From contig JBIICS010000010.1 of the NCBI GenBank assembly GCA_044238735.1, positions 1 to 35,234 on the forward strand: a stretch of DNA of 35,234 nucleotides, written 5' to 3'. Shown here one piece after another: positions 16,453 to 23,702 of the stretch. The stretch's first letter is position 1. Each line of letters opens with the position of its first letter. This DNA comes from JBIICS01 sp044238735 (GTDB lineage Bacteria; Bacteroidota; Bacteroidia; UBA4408). The position numbers were made by a program, and so were the translations under genes. Under the pieces are notes generated by a model that was given only the letters and a program-made list of their open reading frames with translations, did no database searches and was not told the DNA's origin.

Positions 16453-18219
16453 ATGAAATTATTGTACCAGTACCTGAAGAATTTTTGGCCCTTGGTTATT
16501 TTAGCTTTGTTGTTAGCTGCTGTAAATCAGGTTTTTTCTCTTTTAGATCCTTATGTTTTTAGGTTAATTATAGACAAGTATTTAAATAACTACAAGCAAT
16601 TTACTAACGATGAATTTTTTAAAGGGGTTATATTTTACATCTTTCTGGCCATGGGTGCCGCTATGGTGTCCAGAATTGCCAAGAATTTTCAGGATTATTT
16701 TGTAAATGTAATTGTCCAAAAATTAGGTGCAAAAATATATGAGGACGGTTTGAAACATTCGCTCGAGCTGCCCTATCAGGTATTTGAAGATCAACGAAGC
16801 GGCGAAACTTTGGGTATTTTACAAAAAGTAAGAACGGATGTGGAGAAATTGGTAAATGCTTCTGTAAATATATTATTTACCAGTATTGTAGGGGTAATTT
16901 TCGTTTTAGTATATTCTATTAGCTTGCATTGGCTAATTGCACCTGTTTATTTTTCGGCAATTCCGGTGTTGGGGATATTAAGTTCCTTTCTTAGTAAAAA
17001 AATAAAAAAGGTACAAAAGATTATAGTGGGCGAAACCACTGCCTTGGCGGGGTCAACCACCGAATCGTTAAGAAATATAGAATTAGTTAAAAGTTTGGGT
17101 CTGGCTCAGCAGGAAATAAAACGCTTAAATACAACTACCGAAAAGATTCTTAAGCTTGAACTTAAGAAAGTGCGTTACGTTAGGAGTTTAAGTTTTGTTC
17201 AAGGAACCTTTGTAAACCTGATGCGAAATTTAATTCTATTGATGATGCTATATCTGGTTTTTAAAGATAAAATTACAATTGGTCAGATGTTTTCGTTATT
17301 TATTTATTCTTTTTATATATTCGGACCCCTTCAGGAATTGGGGAATATAATCAGTATTTACCGCGAAACGGAGGTTTCTTTAAAAAACTTCGAAAACATC
17401 TTAAACACACCAAAAGAATCTCGCCCTGATAAAGAAAAAGAGCTTGGTGCGCTTCAGTCTATTACTTTCGAAAGGGTTTCTTTTAAACATTTATCGGCAA
17501 CAACTAACGCTTTGCAGGATATTAATATAGGTATTAATAAAGGCGAAACAATTGCTTTTGTTGGTCCATCTGGTAGTGGTAAAACTACACTTGTAAAATT
17601 ATTGGTAGGTTTATACAGACCAGTTGAGGGTGATTTAAAATATAATAATATATCAGTAAAGGATGTTAATATAGATAAGTTGAGAGAGCAAATAGGTTTT
17701 GTAACTCAAGATACTCAACTGTTCTCGGGAACGATAAAAGAAAATTTGCTTTTTGTTAAACCCAATGCCAGTGATGCTGAATGCATGGATGTACTTAAAA
17801 AAGCAGCCTGTGATAATTTAATGAAAAGAGCACTCAGTGGTTTAGATACCTTAATAGGTGAGGGTGGTGTAAAAGTTTCGGGAGGAGAAAGGCAGCGTTT
17901 ATCGATTGCCCGCGCACTTCTTCGTAACCCTCAGCTAATGATTTTTGATGAGGCTACAAGTGCGTTGGATTCGCTTACTGAGGAGGAAATTACGGAGACC
18001 ATTAAAGAGATCTCTCAGCAAAACAACCAAATTACAGTTCTTATTGCACATCGGCTGAGTACTGTTATGCATGCCAACCGAATATTTGTTTTGGAACATG
18101 GTAAAGTAATTGAAACAGGTAAACATCAGGAGCTATTGGATCAAAAAGGACTGTATTACGCCATGTGGAGGCAACAAATAGGAGAGAGAAAAAAATCTTC
18201 TGTTTTGGCTGAGAATTAA
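16453..18219 (+). CDS. ABC exporter, fused membrane and ATPase domains (MsbA/multidrug type)
   Basis: A homodimeric half-transporter of 588 residues. Residues 1-310 form six membrane helices of the type I exporter fold, and the nucleotide-binding domain follows with Walker A GPSGSGKTT at 371-379, signature VSGGERQRL from 475, Walker B LMIFDEATSALD from 495 and the switch histidine in IAHRLST. All catalytic residues are intact. The ATG at 16453 (MKLLYQYLKNFWPL) is chosen because exporters of this class start this way; an in-frame ATG at 16423 adds ten polar residues and remains possible. The substrate could be a lipid or drug and cannot be told. A small secreted protein gene follows 52 bases later. 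Confidence 0.9.
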   Translation: MKLLYQYLKNFWPLVILALLLAAVNQVFSLLDPYVFRLIIDKYLNNYKQFTNDEFFKGVIFYIFLAMGAAMVSRIAKNFQDYFVNVIVQKLGAKIYEDGLKHSLELPYQVFEDQRSGETLGILQKVRTDVEKLVNASVNILFTSIVGVIFVLVYSISLHWLIAPVYFSAIPVLGILSSFLSKKIKKVQKIIVGETTALAGSTTESLRNIELVKSLGLAQQEIKRLNTTTEKILKLELKKVRYVRSLSFVQGTFVNLMRNLILLMMLYLVFKDKITIGQMFSLFIYSFYIFGPLQELGNIISIYRETEVSLKNFENILNTPKESRPDKEKELGALQSITFERVSFKHLSATTNALQDINIGINKGETIAFVGPSGSGKTTLVKLLVGLYRPVEGDLKYNNISVKDVNIDKLREQIGFVTQDTQLFSGTIKENLLFVKPNASDAECMDVLKKAACDNLMKRALSGLDTLIGEGGVKVSGGERQRLSIARALLRNPQLMIFDEATSALDSLTEEEITETIKEISQQNNQITVLIAHRLSTVMHANRIFVLEHGKVIETGKHQELLDQKGLYYAMWRQQIGERKKSSVLAEN

Positions 18220-18271
18220 ACCTTAAGAAAATTGAGAAGTCTAATTAAATATTAACCAAAATTTTTATAAA

Positions 18272-18748
18272 ATGGAAAAATTAATTCTAAGTTTCGTTAT
18301 GGCTGCAGCTTTATTTTTTTGCTTGGATAGCCAGGCTCAGGATGTAAAGTCATCAAAGGCAGAAAAGAAACAACAACCGGAAGATTCGGCACAGGACCCT
18401 AAATTAACTCCCGAGCAACGGGCAGATAAGCTCGTTAAAAAGTTTACAGAGAAATTAAAACTGAGTGATGACCAAGTTATTAAGGTCCGTAAAATTTTAA
18501 TTGATCGTGAAAATTCTGTTGATGTTGATAAGGAAAAATGTAAGGGTGATGTAACGTGTTTAAGATCTGCAAAGAGAGAAAGAAACAGGGTTTGCGAGTC
18601 GCAATTAAAAAATGTTCTTACGGCCGAGCAATATCAGAGGCTGCAAGAGATCCGTAAAAAGGCACGCGAAAAAGCAAAAGAAAAGGGTAAAAGTGCAAAT
18701 CCTGATGCCGATCCAATAGAAGAGGCTGTGGAAATACCACAGCAATAA
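18272..18748 (+). CDS. Small secreted Spy/LTXXQ-like protein
   Basis: A periplasmic protein of 158 residues with a clear signal peptide (MEKLILSFVMAAALFFCLDS, cut after QAQ). The mature part is highly charged and helical. An LTPEQRADKLVKKF segment at 45-58 and a second NVLTAEQYQRLQEIRKK segment near 114-130 are the paired LTxxQ-type motifs seen in Spy/CpxP-like chaperones and Bacteroidota DUF4890 proteins. Three cysteines (C90, C96, C108) lie in the central loop region and could form a disulfide, which Spy itself lacks. The tail is Lys/Glu-rich, then acidic. It lies downstream of the ABC exporter on the same strand and ends at a strong terminator. A role as an envelope stress chaperone is inference. 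Confidence 0.72.
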   Translation: MEKLILSFVMAAALFFCLDSQAQDVKSSKAEKKQQPEDSAQDPKLTPEQRADKLVKKFTEKLKLSDDQVIKVRKILIDRENSVDVDKEKCKGDVTCLRSAKRERNRVCESQLKNVLTAEQYQRLQEIRKKAREKAKEKGKSANPDADPIEEAVEIPQQ

Positions 18749-18754
18749 AATGTA

Positions 18755-18777
18755 AAGAGGCTTTAAGCCTCTTTTTT
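18755..18777. terminator. Bidirectional intrinsic terminator
   Basis: AAGAGGC (18755-18761) pairs with GCCTCTT (18767-18773) around a TTTAA loop, with a T-run through 18777 on the plus strand. It lies six bases after the rightward Spy-like gene and overlaps the stop of the leftward TMTC-like gene. Read leftward the hairpin is followed by TTTACATTTT, so it can also serve that gene, though less strongly. Confidence 0.85.
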
Positions 18778-20695
18778 ATTTGCCTTGAGCAGCTTTTGCC
18801 TTAGCTAGTTCTTGCTGATAGAATGTATATTTATCGTTTTGTTTTAATCCTAAGTATGCAAGGCTTAAATTAGAGAGCACATCGGTATTACCGGGATGGG
18901 TAGCCAGATATTGCTCGTAAAAAGGTACAGCATTGCTAAAGTCATTTTTGTAATGATAGTGTAAACCAATTTTAAAATTAGTTTCCATAAAATCTTTATT
19001 TACTCTATATACCTCCATAAAATGTTTTAAGGCCAAATCGTGGTTCTTTTCATTGGAATAAATCATGGCCAGATTGTATTGAGCATTGGAGTAATTAGGG
19101 TTTATGTTAACGCAGTTGTTATACCATATTTTAGCTGAATCAAGTTTGTTATTGTAATAAAAACAAATGGCCATATTAAAGCAATCATCGGCCAATTTAG
19201 GGTAAATTGCCACCGCTCTTCGATAGTATGTGGTCATATCTTTTAAATACTGCCCTTTTTTTGTTGTATCTGTTTCTTTTTGAAAAGTAACCAGATTTTC
19301 AACTGCAAATGCACGGTTAGTTCTGTAACTATTGGGTGCCGAAATGGTTCCTGACTTAAATAAACTATAGTTGCTTTCCCATACCGGATTGCGTTCGCTT
19401 GCTTTAACATACCAGAATCCTGCAATAACAATGGCTGGAGCAAGCACGGCCCACTTTATATTTTTTTCATCATTTAGTTTAATTTTAAACATGCTTACAA
19501 ATCCGCCGGCAATGGCAAGTGTAAATGCTAATGAAGGAACAAACAAGAAACGGTCGGCCATGGTTGCAGCTATCATAACCAATACGTTAGAACTAACACT
19601 TAGCGTAGCTAAATAGAATAAGATTGAGAAAACCCAGATGTTTTTTGTTTTAAATTTCCAAATAACGTAAATAAACATCCAAACAAACATGAGGAGAGTG
19701 GTTATTACAATGGGGTCCGAAAATTGTTTAATGGTAATGTGTGCATAACCATAATCAAAGCTTAGTCCGTTACTTGTTAGAAGATTTTTAATATATAAAA
19801 ACATAATAAAACTAATGGTTGCAAATTTTTCGCTCATGTTTTTGGCTTCTACCAAAACATTGTTAATAACAGGCATATTGCTGGTAATTGGGTCTAATAC
19901 TGCATTTCGGGCCAATAAATAAACAAATAAAGAGGTTAAATAAGGTGCGCAAGCCTGCAATACTTTTTTTAGAGGAACTTCTGTAAAAAAGTAGAACATT
20001 AAAGGAATTATAAATAAAAATGTTACGGCGCTTTCTTTCGAAAATAAGGCCATAGTAAAAAATAACCAGGATAATAATTGCCGGCTTCGTTTCTGTTGTT
20101 CAAAATAATCAAACATAAATCCTGCAGCTGCAAATAAAAAGAGCATGCTCATGATCTCGTCTCTGCTTTTGATATTGGCTACCACTTCTGTATGAACAGG
20201 ATGAACTATAAAAAGCAAGATAGCAATCAGCGGAATAAAAGGATTAAATTTTTTCAGGAACTTCCGAAGTGTTATATATACTACCACGCAACAAACACTG
20301 TAAAATAATACATTTAAAAAGTGATGTATGTAAGGCGATCCTTTGGCAATGGAGTATTCGTATGCAAACATAGCCATAACAAAAGGACGATAGGTACCAA
20401 AGTTCTCTCCGGTACTGCCATAAACTGATGATTCTTTAAATAATTGTACAATAGCTTCGGTTCCTCTTTTTACGGTTTTATTGTCAGTTATTACTGCGCC
20501 ATCATCCATTACAAATCCGTATTTTAATGTAGGATAATATAAGGCAAAGGCAATAGTAAAGATGAGGCCTATAATAAGTAAATTATATTGCTCAAATATA
20601 GTTTTAGTTGGAACTTTAATTTCCTTAACCGGGGTAGATAGTTTTGTATCTTTCTTTTGTAAAGTTTGTTTTTTTTTAAAATCTGGTTTCGCCAT
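18776..20695 (-). CDS. TMTC-like membrane glycosyltransferase with C-terminal TPR repeats
   Basis: A 639-residue protein with a polar lysine-rich N-terminus, about ten membrane segments (roughly 38-435), and a C-terminal tetratricopeptide region (about 480-635). The first periplasmic loop has the acidic pair in FVMDDGAVITDN (D64/D65). HPVHTEVVANIKSRDE at 165-180 closely follows the signature of eukaryotic TMTC proteins, which are O-mannosyltransferases, and of their bacterial relatives. The TPRs include ADDCFNMAICFYYNNKLDSA, PNYSNAQYNLAMIYSNEKN and NTDVLSNLSLAYLGLKQNDK. It is probably the second gene of a unit with heme A synthase, only three bases downstream. Glycosyl transfer is family inference; sugar and acceptor are unknown. 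Confidence 0.8.
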   Translation of the reverse strand: MAKPDFKKKQTLQKKDTKLSTPVKEIKVPTKTIFEQYNLLIIGLIFTIAFALYYPTLKYGFVMDDGAVITDNKTVKRGTEAIVQLFKESSVYGSTGENFGTYRPFVMAMFAYEYSIAKGSPYIHHFLNVLFYSVCCVVVYITLRKFLKKFNPFIPLIAILLFIVHPVHTEVVANIKSRDEIMSMLFLFAAAGFMFDYFEQQKRSRQLLSWLFFTMALFSKESAVTFLFIIPLMFYFFTEVPLKKVLQACAPYLTSLFVYLLARNAVLDPITSNMPVINNVLVEAKNMSEKFATISFIMFLYIKNLLTSNGLSFDYGYAHITIKQFSDPIVITTLLMFVWMFIYVIWKFKTKNIWVFSILFYLATLSVSSNVLVMIAATMADRFLFVPSLAFTLAIAGGFVSMFKIKLNDEKNIKWAVLAPAIVIAGFWYVKASERNPVWESNYSLFKSGTISAPNSYRTNRAFAVENLVTFQKETDTTKKGQYLKDMTTYYRRAVAIYPKLADDCFNMAICFYYNNKLDSAKIWYNNCVNINPNYSNAQYNLAMIYSNEKNHDLALKHFMEVYRVNKDFMETNFKIGLHYHYKNDFSNAVPFYEQYLATHPGNTDVLSNLSLAYLGLKQNDKYTFYQQELAKAKAAQGK

Positions 20696-20698
20696 ATT

Positions 20699-21748
20699 TT
20701 AATTTTCTATTAATCGGATTTTGTGTAAAACATATATGTAAGATGCAAACAGAATAAATGCACCACACTGGTGAAGCACGCCTAATGTAACTTTAAAAGT
20801 ATCGATATTTATAAATAGTATGGTTAAAATTCCAAGTGAAAACTGAAATGAGACTGCAACCATCAAAAGATTAGCTGGTGTTTTAAGGCTTATATTTTGT
20901 TTTTTAAGTTGAAGTGAAAACAAAATAGTGAAAGCTACTACTGCATAAGCTAAATAACGATGCACAATTTGAACACCAGCTTTGTTGTTAAGAAGGTTAT
21001 AAAAAACGCTTTGTTCCGAAAAAGAATCAGTAAAAAATAATTGATTGTTCATGAGTGGCCAGGTATTAATCTCGAAGCCTGCATGCAGCCCCGCTACAAA
21101 TGCTCCGTATATAATTTGTAAAACTAACAAACTAAAAAACCACTGCCATAAACGGATATTTTTTTTCTGTTCATTTGTATTATTCAGTCGTTGTTTATAA
21201 ACATCTAATGCAACCCAAAAAATAAAACCAAAAGTTGCGAAGGCGGTAATTAGGTGAGCAGCTAGTCTAAAGTGGCTAACATATGTTAATTCAGTTAAGC
21301 CACTGCTTACCATAAACCAACCTAAAAAACCTTGTAAGCCTCCCAATAAAAAAATGATTATTAGTTTAGGTAGCAGTTCTTTATTAACTCTACCTTTAAT
21401 CCAGAAGTATATGAAAGGGATAATAAAAACCAAGCCTATTATCCGACCAATTAAACGATGAAACCATTCCCAGAAAAAAATAAATTTAAAATCGGACAAA
21501 CTATAGTAGTGATTTATTAGTTTGTATTGGGGTATTTGTTTATATTTTTCAAATGCTTCTAGCCATTCGCTCTCGTTTAAAGGAGGCAGCGTTCCCATAA
21601 TTACTTTCCATTCAGTTATAGATAAGCCCGAACCGGTAAGTCGGGTTATTCCTCCAATTACCACCATTAAAAAAACTAAAAAACAACCACTTAATAACCA
21701 TAGAAATACAGGTTTATCAAAATTTCTATTTACTCTTGTATCAGTCAT
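20699..21748 (-). CDS. ctaA: Heme A synthase (COX15/CtaA family)
   Basis: Oxidises the C8 methyl of heme O to the formyl group of heme A for aa3-type cytochrome oxidase; an inner-membrane protein of 349 residues with eight membrane segments. The four expected conserved histidines are H97 (WEWFHRLIGR), H165 (SHFRLAAHL, with H159 nearby), H263 (VHRYLAYAV) and H326 (VLHQCGAF). TRLTGSGLSITEWKVIMGTL at 35-54 is a family hallmark of the longer Cox15-like type found in alphaproteobacteria and Bacteroidota. Heme O synthase and oxidase genes are not in the window. It diverges from an outer-membrane protein gene and has a good candidate promoter at 21784-21817. Confidence 0.95.
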   Translation of the reverse strand: MTDTRVNRNFDKPVFLWLLSGCFLVFLMVVIGGITRLTGSGLSITEWKVIMGTLPPLNESEWLEAFEKYKQIPQYKLINHYYSLSDFKFIFFWEWFHRLIGRIIGLVFIIPFIYFWIKGRVNKELLPKLIIIFLLGGLQGFLGWFMVSSGLTELTYVSHFRLAAHLITAFATFGFIFWVALDVYKQRLNNTNEQKKNIRLWQWFFSLLVLQIIYGAFVAGLHAGFEINTWPLMNNQLFFTDSFSEQSVFYNLLNNKAGVQIVHRYLAYAVVAFTILFSLQLKKQNISLKTPANLLMVAVSFQFSLGILTILFINIDTFKVTLGVLHQCGAFILFASYIYVLHKIRLIEN

Positions 21749-21783
21749 GCTTCTTTAACAACTGGAATGTTTTTTTGTGCTAA

Positions 21784-21817
21784 CAAAGTTAATTTTTGTT
21801 ATGTTATAAATAACAAA
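21784..21817 (-). promoter_or_regulatory. Promoter of heme A synthase with an embedded inverted repeat
   Basis: On the minus strand, TTTG (21817-21814) is followed after 22 bases by TAACTTTG (21791-21784), a full match to the Bacteroidota -33/-7 pattern. The leader would be about 30 bases. The spacer and -33 box coincide with an inverted repeat, TTTGTTAT (21795-21802) and ATAACAAA (21810-21817), with a 7-base centre. The left arm provides a TTTG that, with TAGTTTAA at 21818-21825 after a 19-base spacer, makes a weaker rightward promoter for the gene at 21878. Confidence 0.52.
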
Positions 21818-21877
21818 TAGTTTAACTTTAATGCAATTATTAATGATTTTAGGGGTTAATTAAACAAACAAAAAGTC

Positions 21878-22513
21878 ATGAAAAAAATTCTTTTATTTTT
21901 TAGCTGTTTCATTCTGCTCCACCCCAGCATAGTTAAGGCTCAAGAACCTACTTATGCCGGTCAGTTTAGTTTGGGCGTTAGAAACACCGGGAGTATATTT
22001 GGAGATGCTGGTTCTTTTGGGCTGGGATTTGGAGGACAGTTTCGAGTTAGACTTGGTAAGCATATTAATACTGAATGGTTTGCCGATTATATGAGCACTA
22101 ATATTCAAAATTTGGGTTACAGAAAAGACGGACATATTGGTTGGTCGGTTATGTTTTATCCCGGCAAAAATCCTTTGCAATCTAATAAGTTTACCCCTTA
22201 TTTTTTGGCCGGTCATTGTTTCGATTATACAAAACTTACCAGCCTAGATCCAACAGAAGTGCCTGCAGATAAGTGGAGTAGTGCTGTTCAGATGGGAATT
22301 GGGACTCATTATTTAATTTCTGAGAACTTTGATGTTTCTTTTTCAACGCAATATATGATACATCTGGGGGGGCATCTGGAAAGCCAGATTGGTAATCATG
22401 GTCAAGGTCCGCATATGCATATTAAACAGGAAAGCGGTTTAGATCTTGAAGGCCATCTTATAGGCACACTTAGTTTTAATTACAAAATTGCTCAATTATG
22501 GCAGCCCAAGTAA
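21878..22513 (+). CDS. Probable outer-membrane beta-barrel protein
   Basis: A secreted protein of 211 residues with a signal peptide (MKKILLFFSCFILLHPSIVK, cut after AQ). The rest alternates glycine/aromatic-rich strands (GQFSLGVRNTGSIFGDAGSF, GLGFGGQFRVRLGKHINTEW, WSVMFYPGKNP, SPIQMGIG-like turns), as in small 8- to 10-stranded barrels. A histidine-rich segment near 162-186 (HLGGHLESQIGNHGQGPHMH) is unusual and could bind a metal or simply be an extracellular loop. The C-terminus is QLWQPK and lacks the usual terminal aromatic, though FNYKIAQLW nearby would serve. The next gene starts within its last 16 bases, so the two are probably translated together. No specific function is recognised. 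Confidence 0.68.
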   Translation: MKKILLFFSCFILLHPSIVKAQEPTYAGQFSLGVRNTGSIFGDAGSFGLGFGGQFRVRLGKHINTEWFADYMSTNIQNLGYRKDGHIGWSVMFYPGKNPLQSNKFTPYFLAGHCFDYTKLTSLDPTEVPADKWSSAVQMGIGTHYLISENFDVSFSTQYMIHLGGHLESQIGNHGQGPHMHIKQESGLDLEGHLIGTLSFNYKIAQLWQPK

Positions 22514-23079
22514 CCCGTATTATATTTTTTTTGTTGCTATTTAAAAACCTAATGGCTCAGGATCCTGCAAAGCCCTTTATTCATAAAAATTTAACCCGAG
22601 CTACTCTTACTTTTGGAACAGGTTATATGCCTCAAAGTGACTTAACCAATGTGTATTTATGTTCAGATTTAGAATATTATACCGGAAATAAAATTTCATT
22701 AAGAGGAGAAAACTTTATTTTTTTAAACTCCTTAAATAAGGAGAGAAATTTAATCATCAATAATGGGATTTTTGCCGGCCCCCTGTATCACGTTACCACT
22801 GGTTCGCATTTCGATCCTTATATGGGCATTTTAACTGGTCTTTCCTTAACCGAAACCCAGGAAAAATCAACATTAGACCCTAATTACTTTATACGTTCAG
22901 GTTATGGTTATAACCCCTTGTTTTCTGTTTTAACGGGTTTCAATTATTATGCAACACGTTATTTTCATTTGTTTATTAACGGTCGGTGGGTAGGCGGTAC
23001 ACACCTTAGTCGTACTAATACACCATTTAGTTTAAATGAATTTAGATTTAGTTTCGGACTTGGATTTAATGTTTTTTAA
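22498..23079 (+). CDS. Probable outer-membrane beta-barrel protein, overlapping its upstream partner
   Basis: A 193-residue secreted protein with a signal peptide (MAAQVTRIIFFLLLFKNLMA, cut after AQ). The mature part consists of amphipathic strands with frequent aromatic and glycine residues, such as ATLTFGTGYMPQSDLTNVYL and FSVLTGFNYYATRYFHLFIN. It ends in FRFSFGLGFNVF, a terminal phenylalanine that is the usual barrel-assembly signal. The start lies 16 bases inside the preceding gene in a different frame. The signal peptide begins exactly at this ATG, so the overlap looks real. The stop overlaps that of the convergent response regulator by a few bases. Function is unknown; a two-component outer-membrane pair is inference. 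Confidence 0.7.
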   Translation: MAAQVTRIIFFLLLFKNLMAQDPAKPFIHKNLTRATLTFGTGYMPQSDLTNVYLCSDLEYYTGNKISLRGENFIFLNSLNKERNLIINNGIFAGPLYHVTTGSHFDPYMGILTGLSLTETQEKSTLDPNYFIRSGYGYNPLFSVLTGFNYYATRYFHLFINGRWVGGTHLSRTNTPFSLNEFRFSFGLGFNVF

Positions 23080-23699
23080 ATTAATCTGTCTTTTTTAGCT
23101 TTTGCAATTGCATCAGCTTTTGAATGAACTTCCAGTTTTACATATATATTCTTGATGTGTGTACGGATAGTTTCTTTGTCAACAAAAAGTTTATCTGCAA
23201 TACTCGTATAGCTTTTGCCGGAAGCTAATAACTCTAAAACTTCCTGTTCCCTTGGAGTTAAGGGGTTGGAGTTAATGTTACGGTGGAAAGAAGAGACCAC
23301 CAAACGGGCAATATTGGAACTCATAGGAGCACCACCCTTTAAAACCTCATGAATAGATTCAATTAGTTTTTCCGACTTAACATTTTTAGTTAAATATCCA
23401 GAAGCTCCGTTGCATAGAGCTTTAAATACCAATTCGTCATTTTCGTAAACCGTTACAACGATAATAAGGCAATTAGGTAATTGTTTCTTAATAAGAGGAA
23501 TTGCATCTATTCCGTTTGTGCCCGGAAGTTCTATATCCATAAGCACTACATCGGGAGTTAATGGAGCAATTTCCTTTAAAGCCTTGTCTGCACTGCCAAA
23601 AGCTCCGGCTAACTCTAAGCCTTCACTGGTACTAATTAAGGTACTGAATAACTGACGAATTATATCGTCATCTTCTACAATAATTACACGGTGTTTCAT
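23076..23699 (-). CDS. NarL/LuxR-type response regulator
   Basis: A two-component regulator of 207 residues. The receiver domain (1-120) has acidic residues D10-D12, phospho-acceptor D55 in VVLMDIELPG, and K105 in GYLTKNVKS. The LuxR-type helix-turn-helix is at 146-207, beginning LTPREQEVLELLASGKSYTS and continuing DKLFVDKETIRTHIKNIYVK. All key residues are present. Three bases separate it from the upstream histidine kinase gene, so this is the cognate pair. Targets are unknown. Confidence 0.94.
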   Translation of the reverse strand: MKHRVIIVEDDDIIRQLFSTLISTSEGLELAGAFGSADKALKEIAPLTPDVVLMDIELPGTNGIDAIPLIKKQLPNCLIIVVTVYENDELVFKALCNGASGYLTKNVKSEKLIESIHEVLKGGAPMSSNIARLVVSSFHRNINSNPLTPREQEVLELLASGKSYTSIADKLFVDKETIRTHIKNIYVKLEVHSKADAIAKAKKDRLI

Positions 23700-23702
23700 A
23701 AT

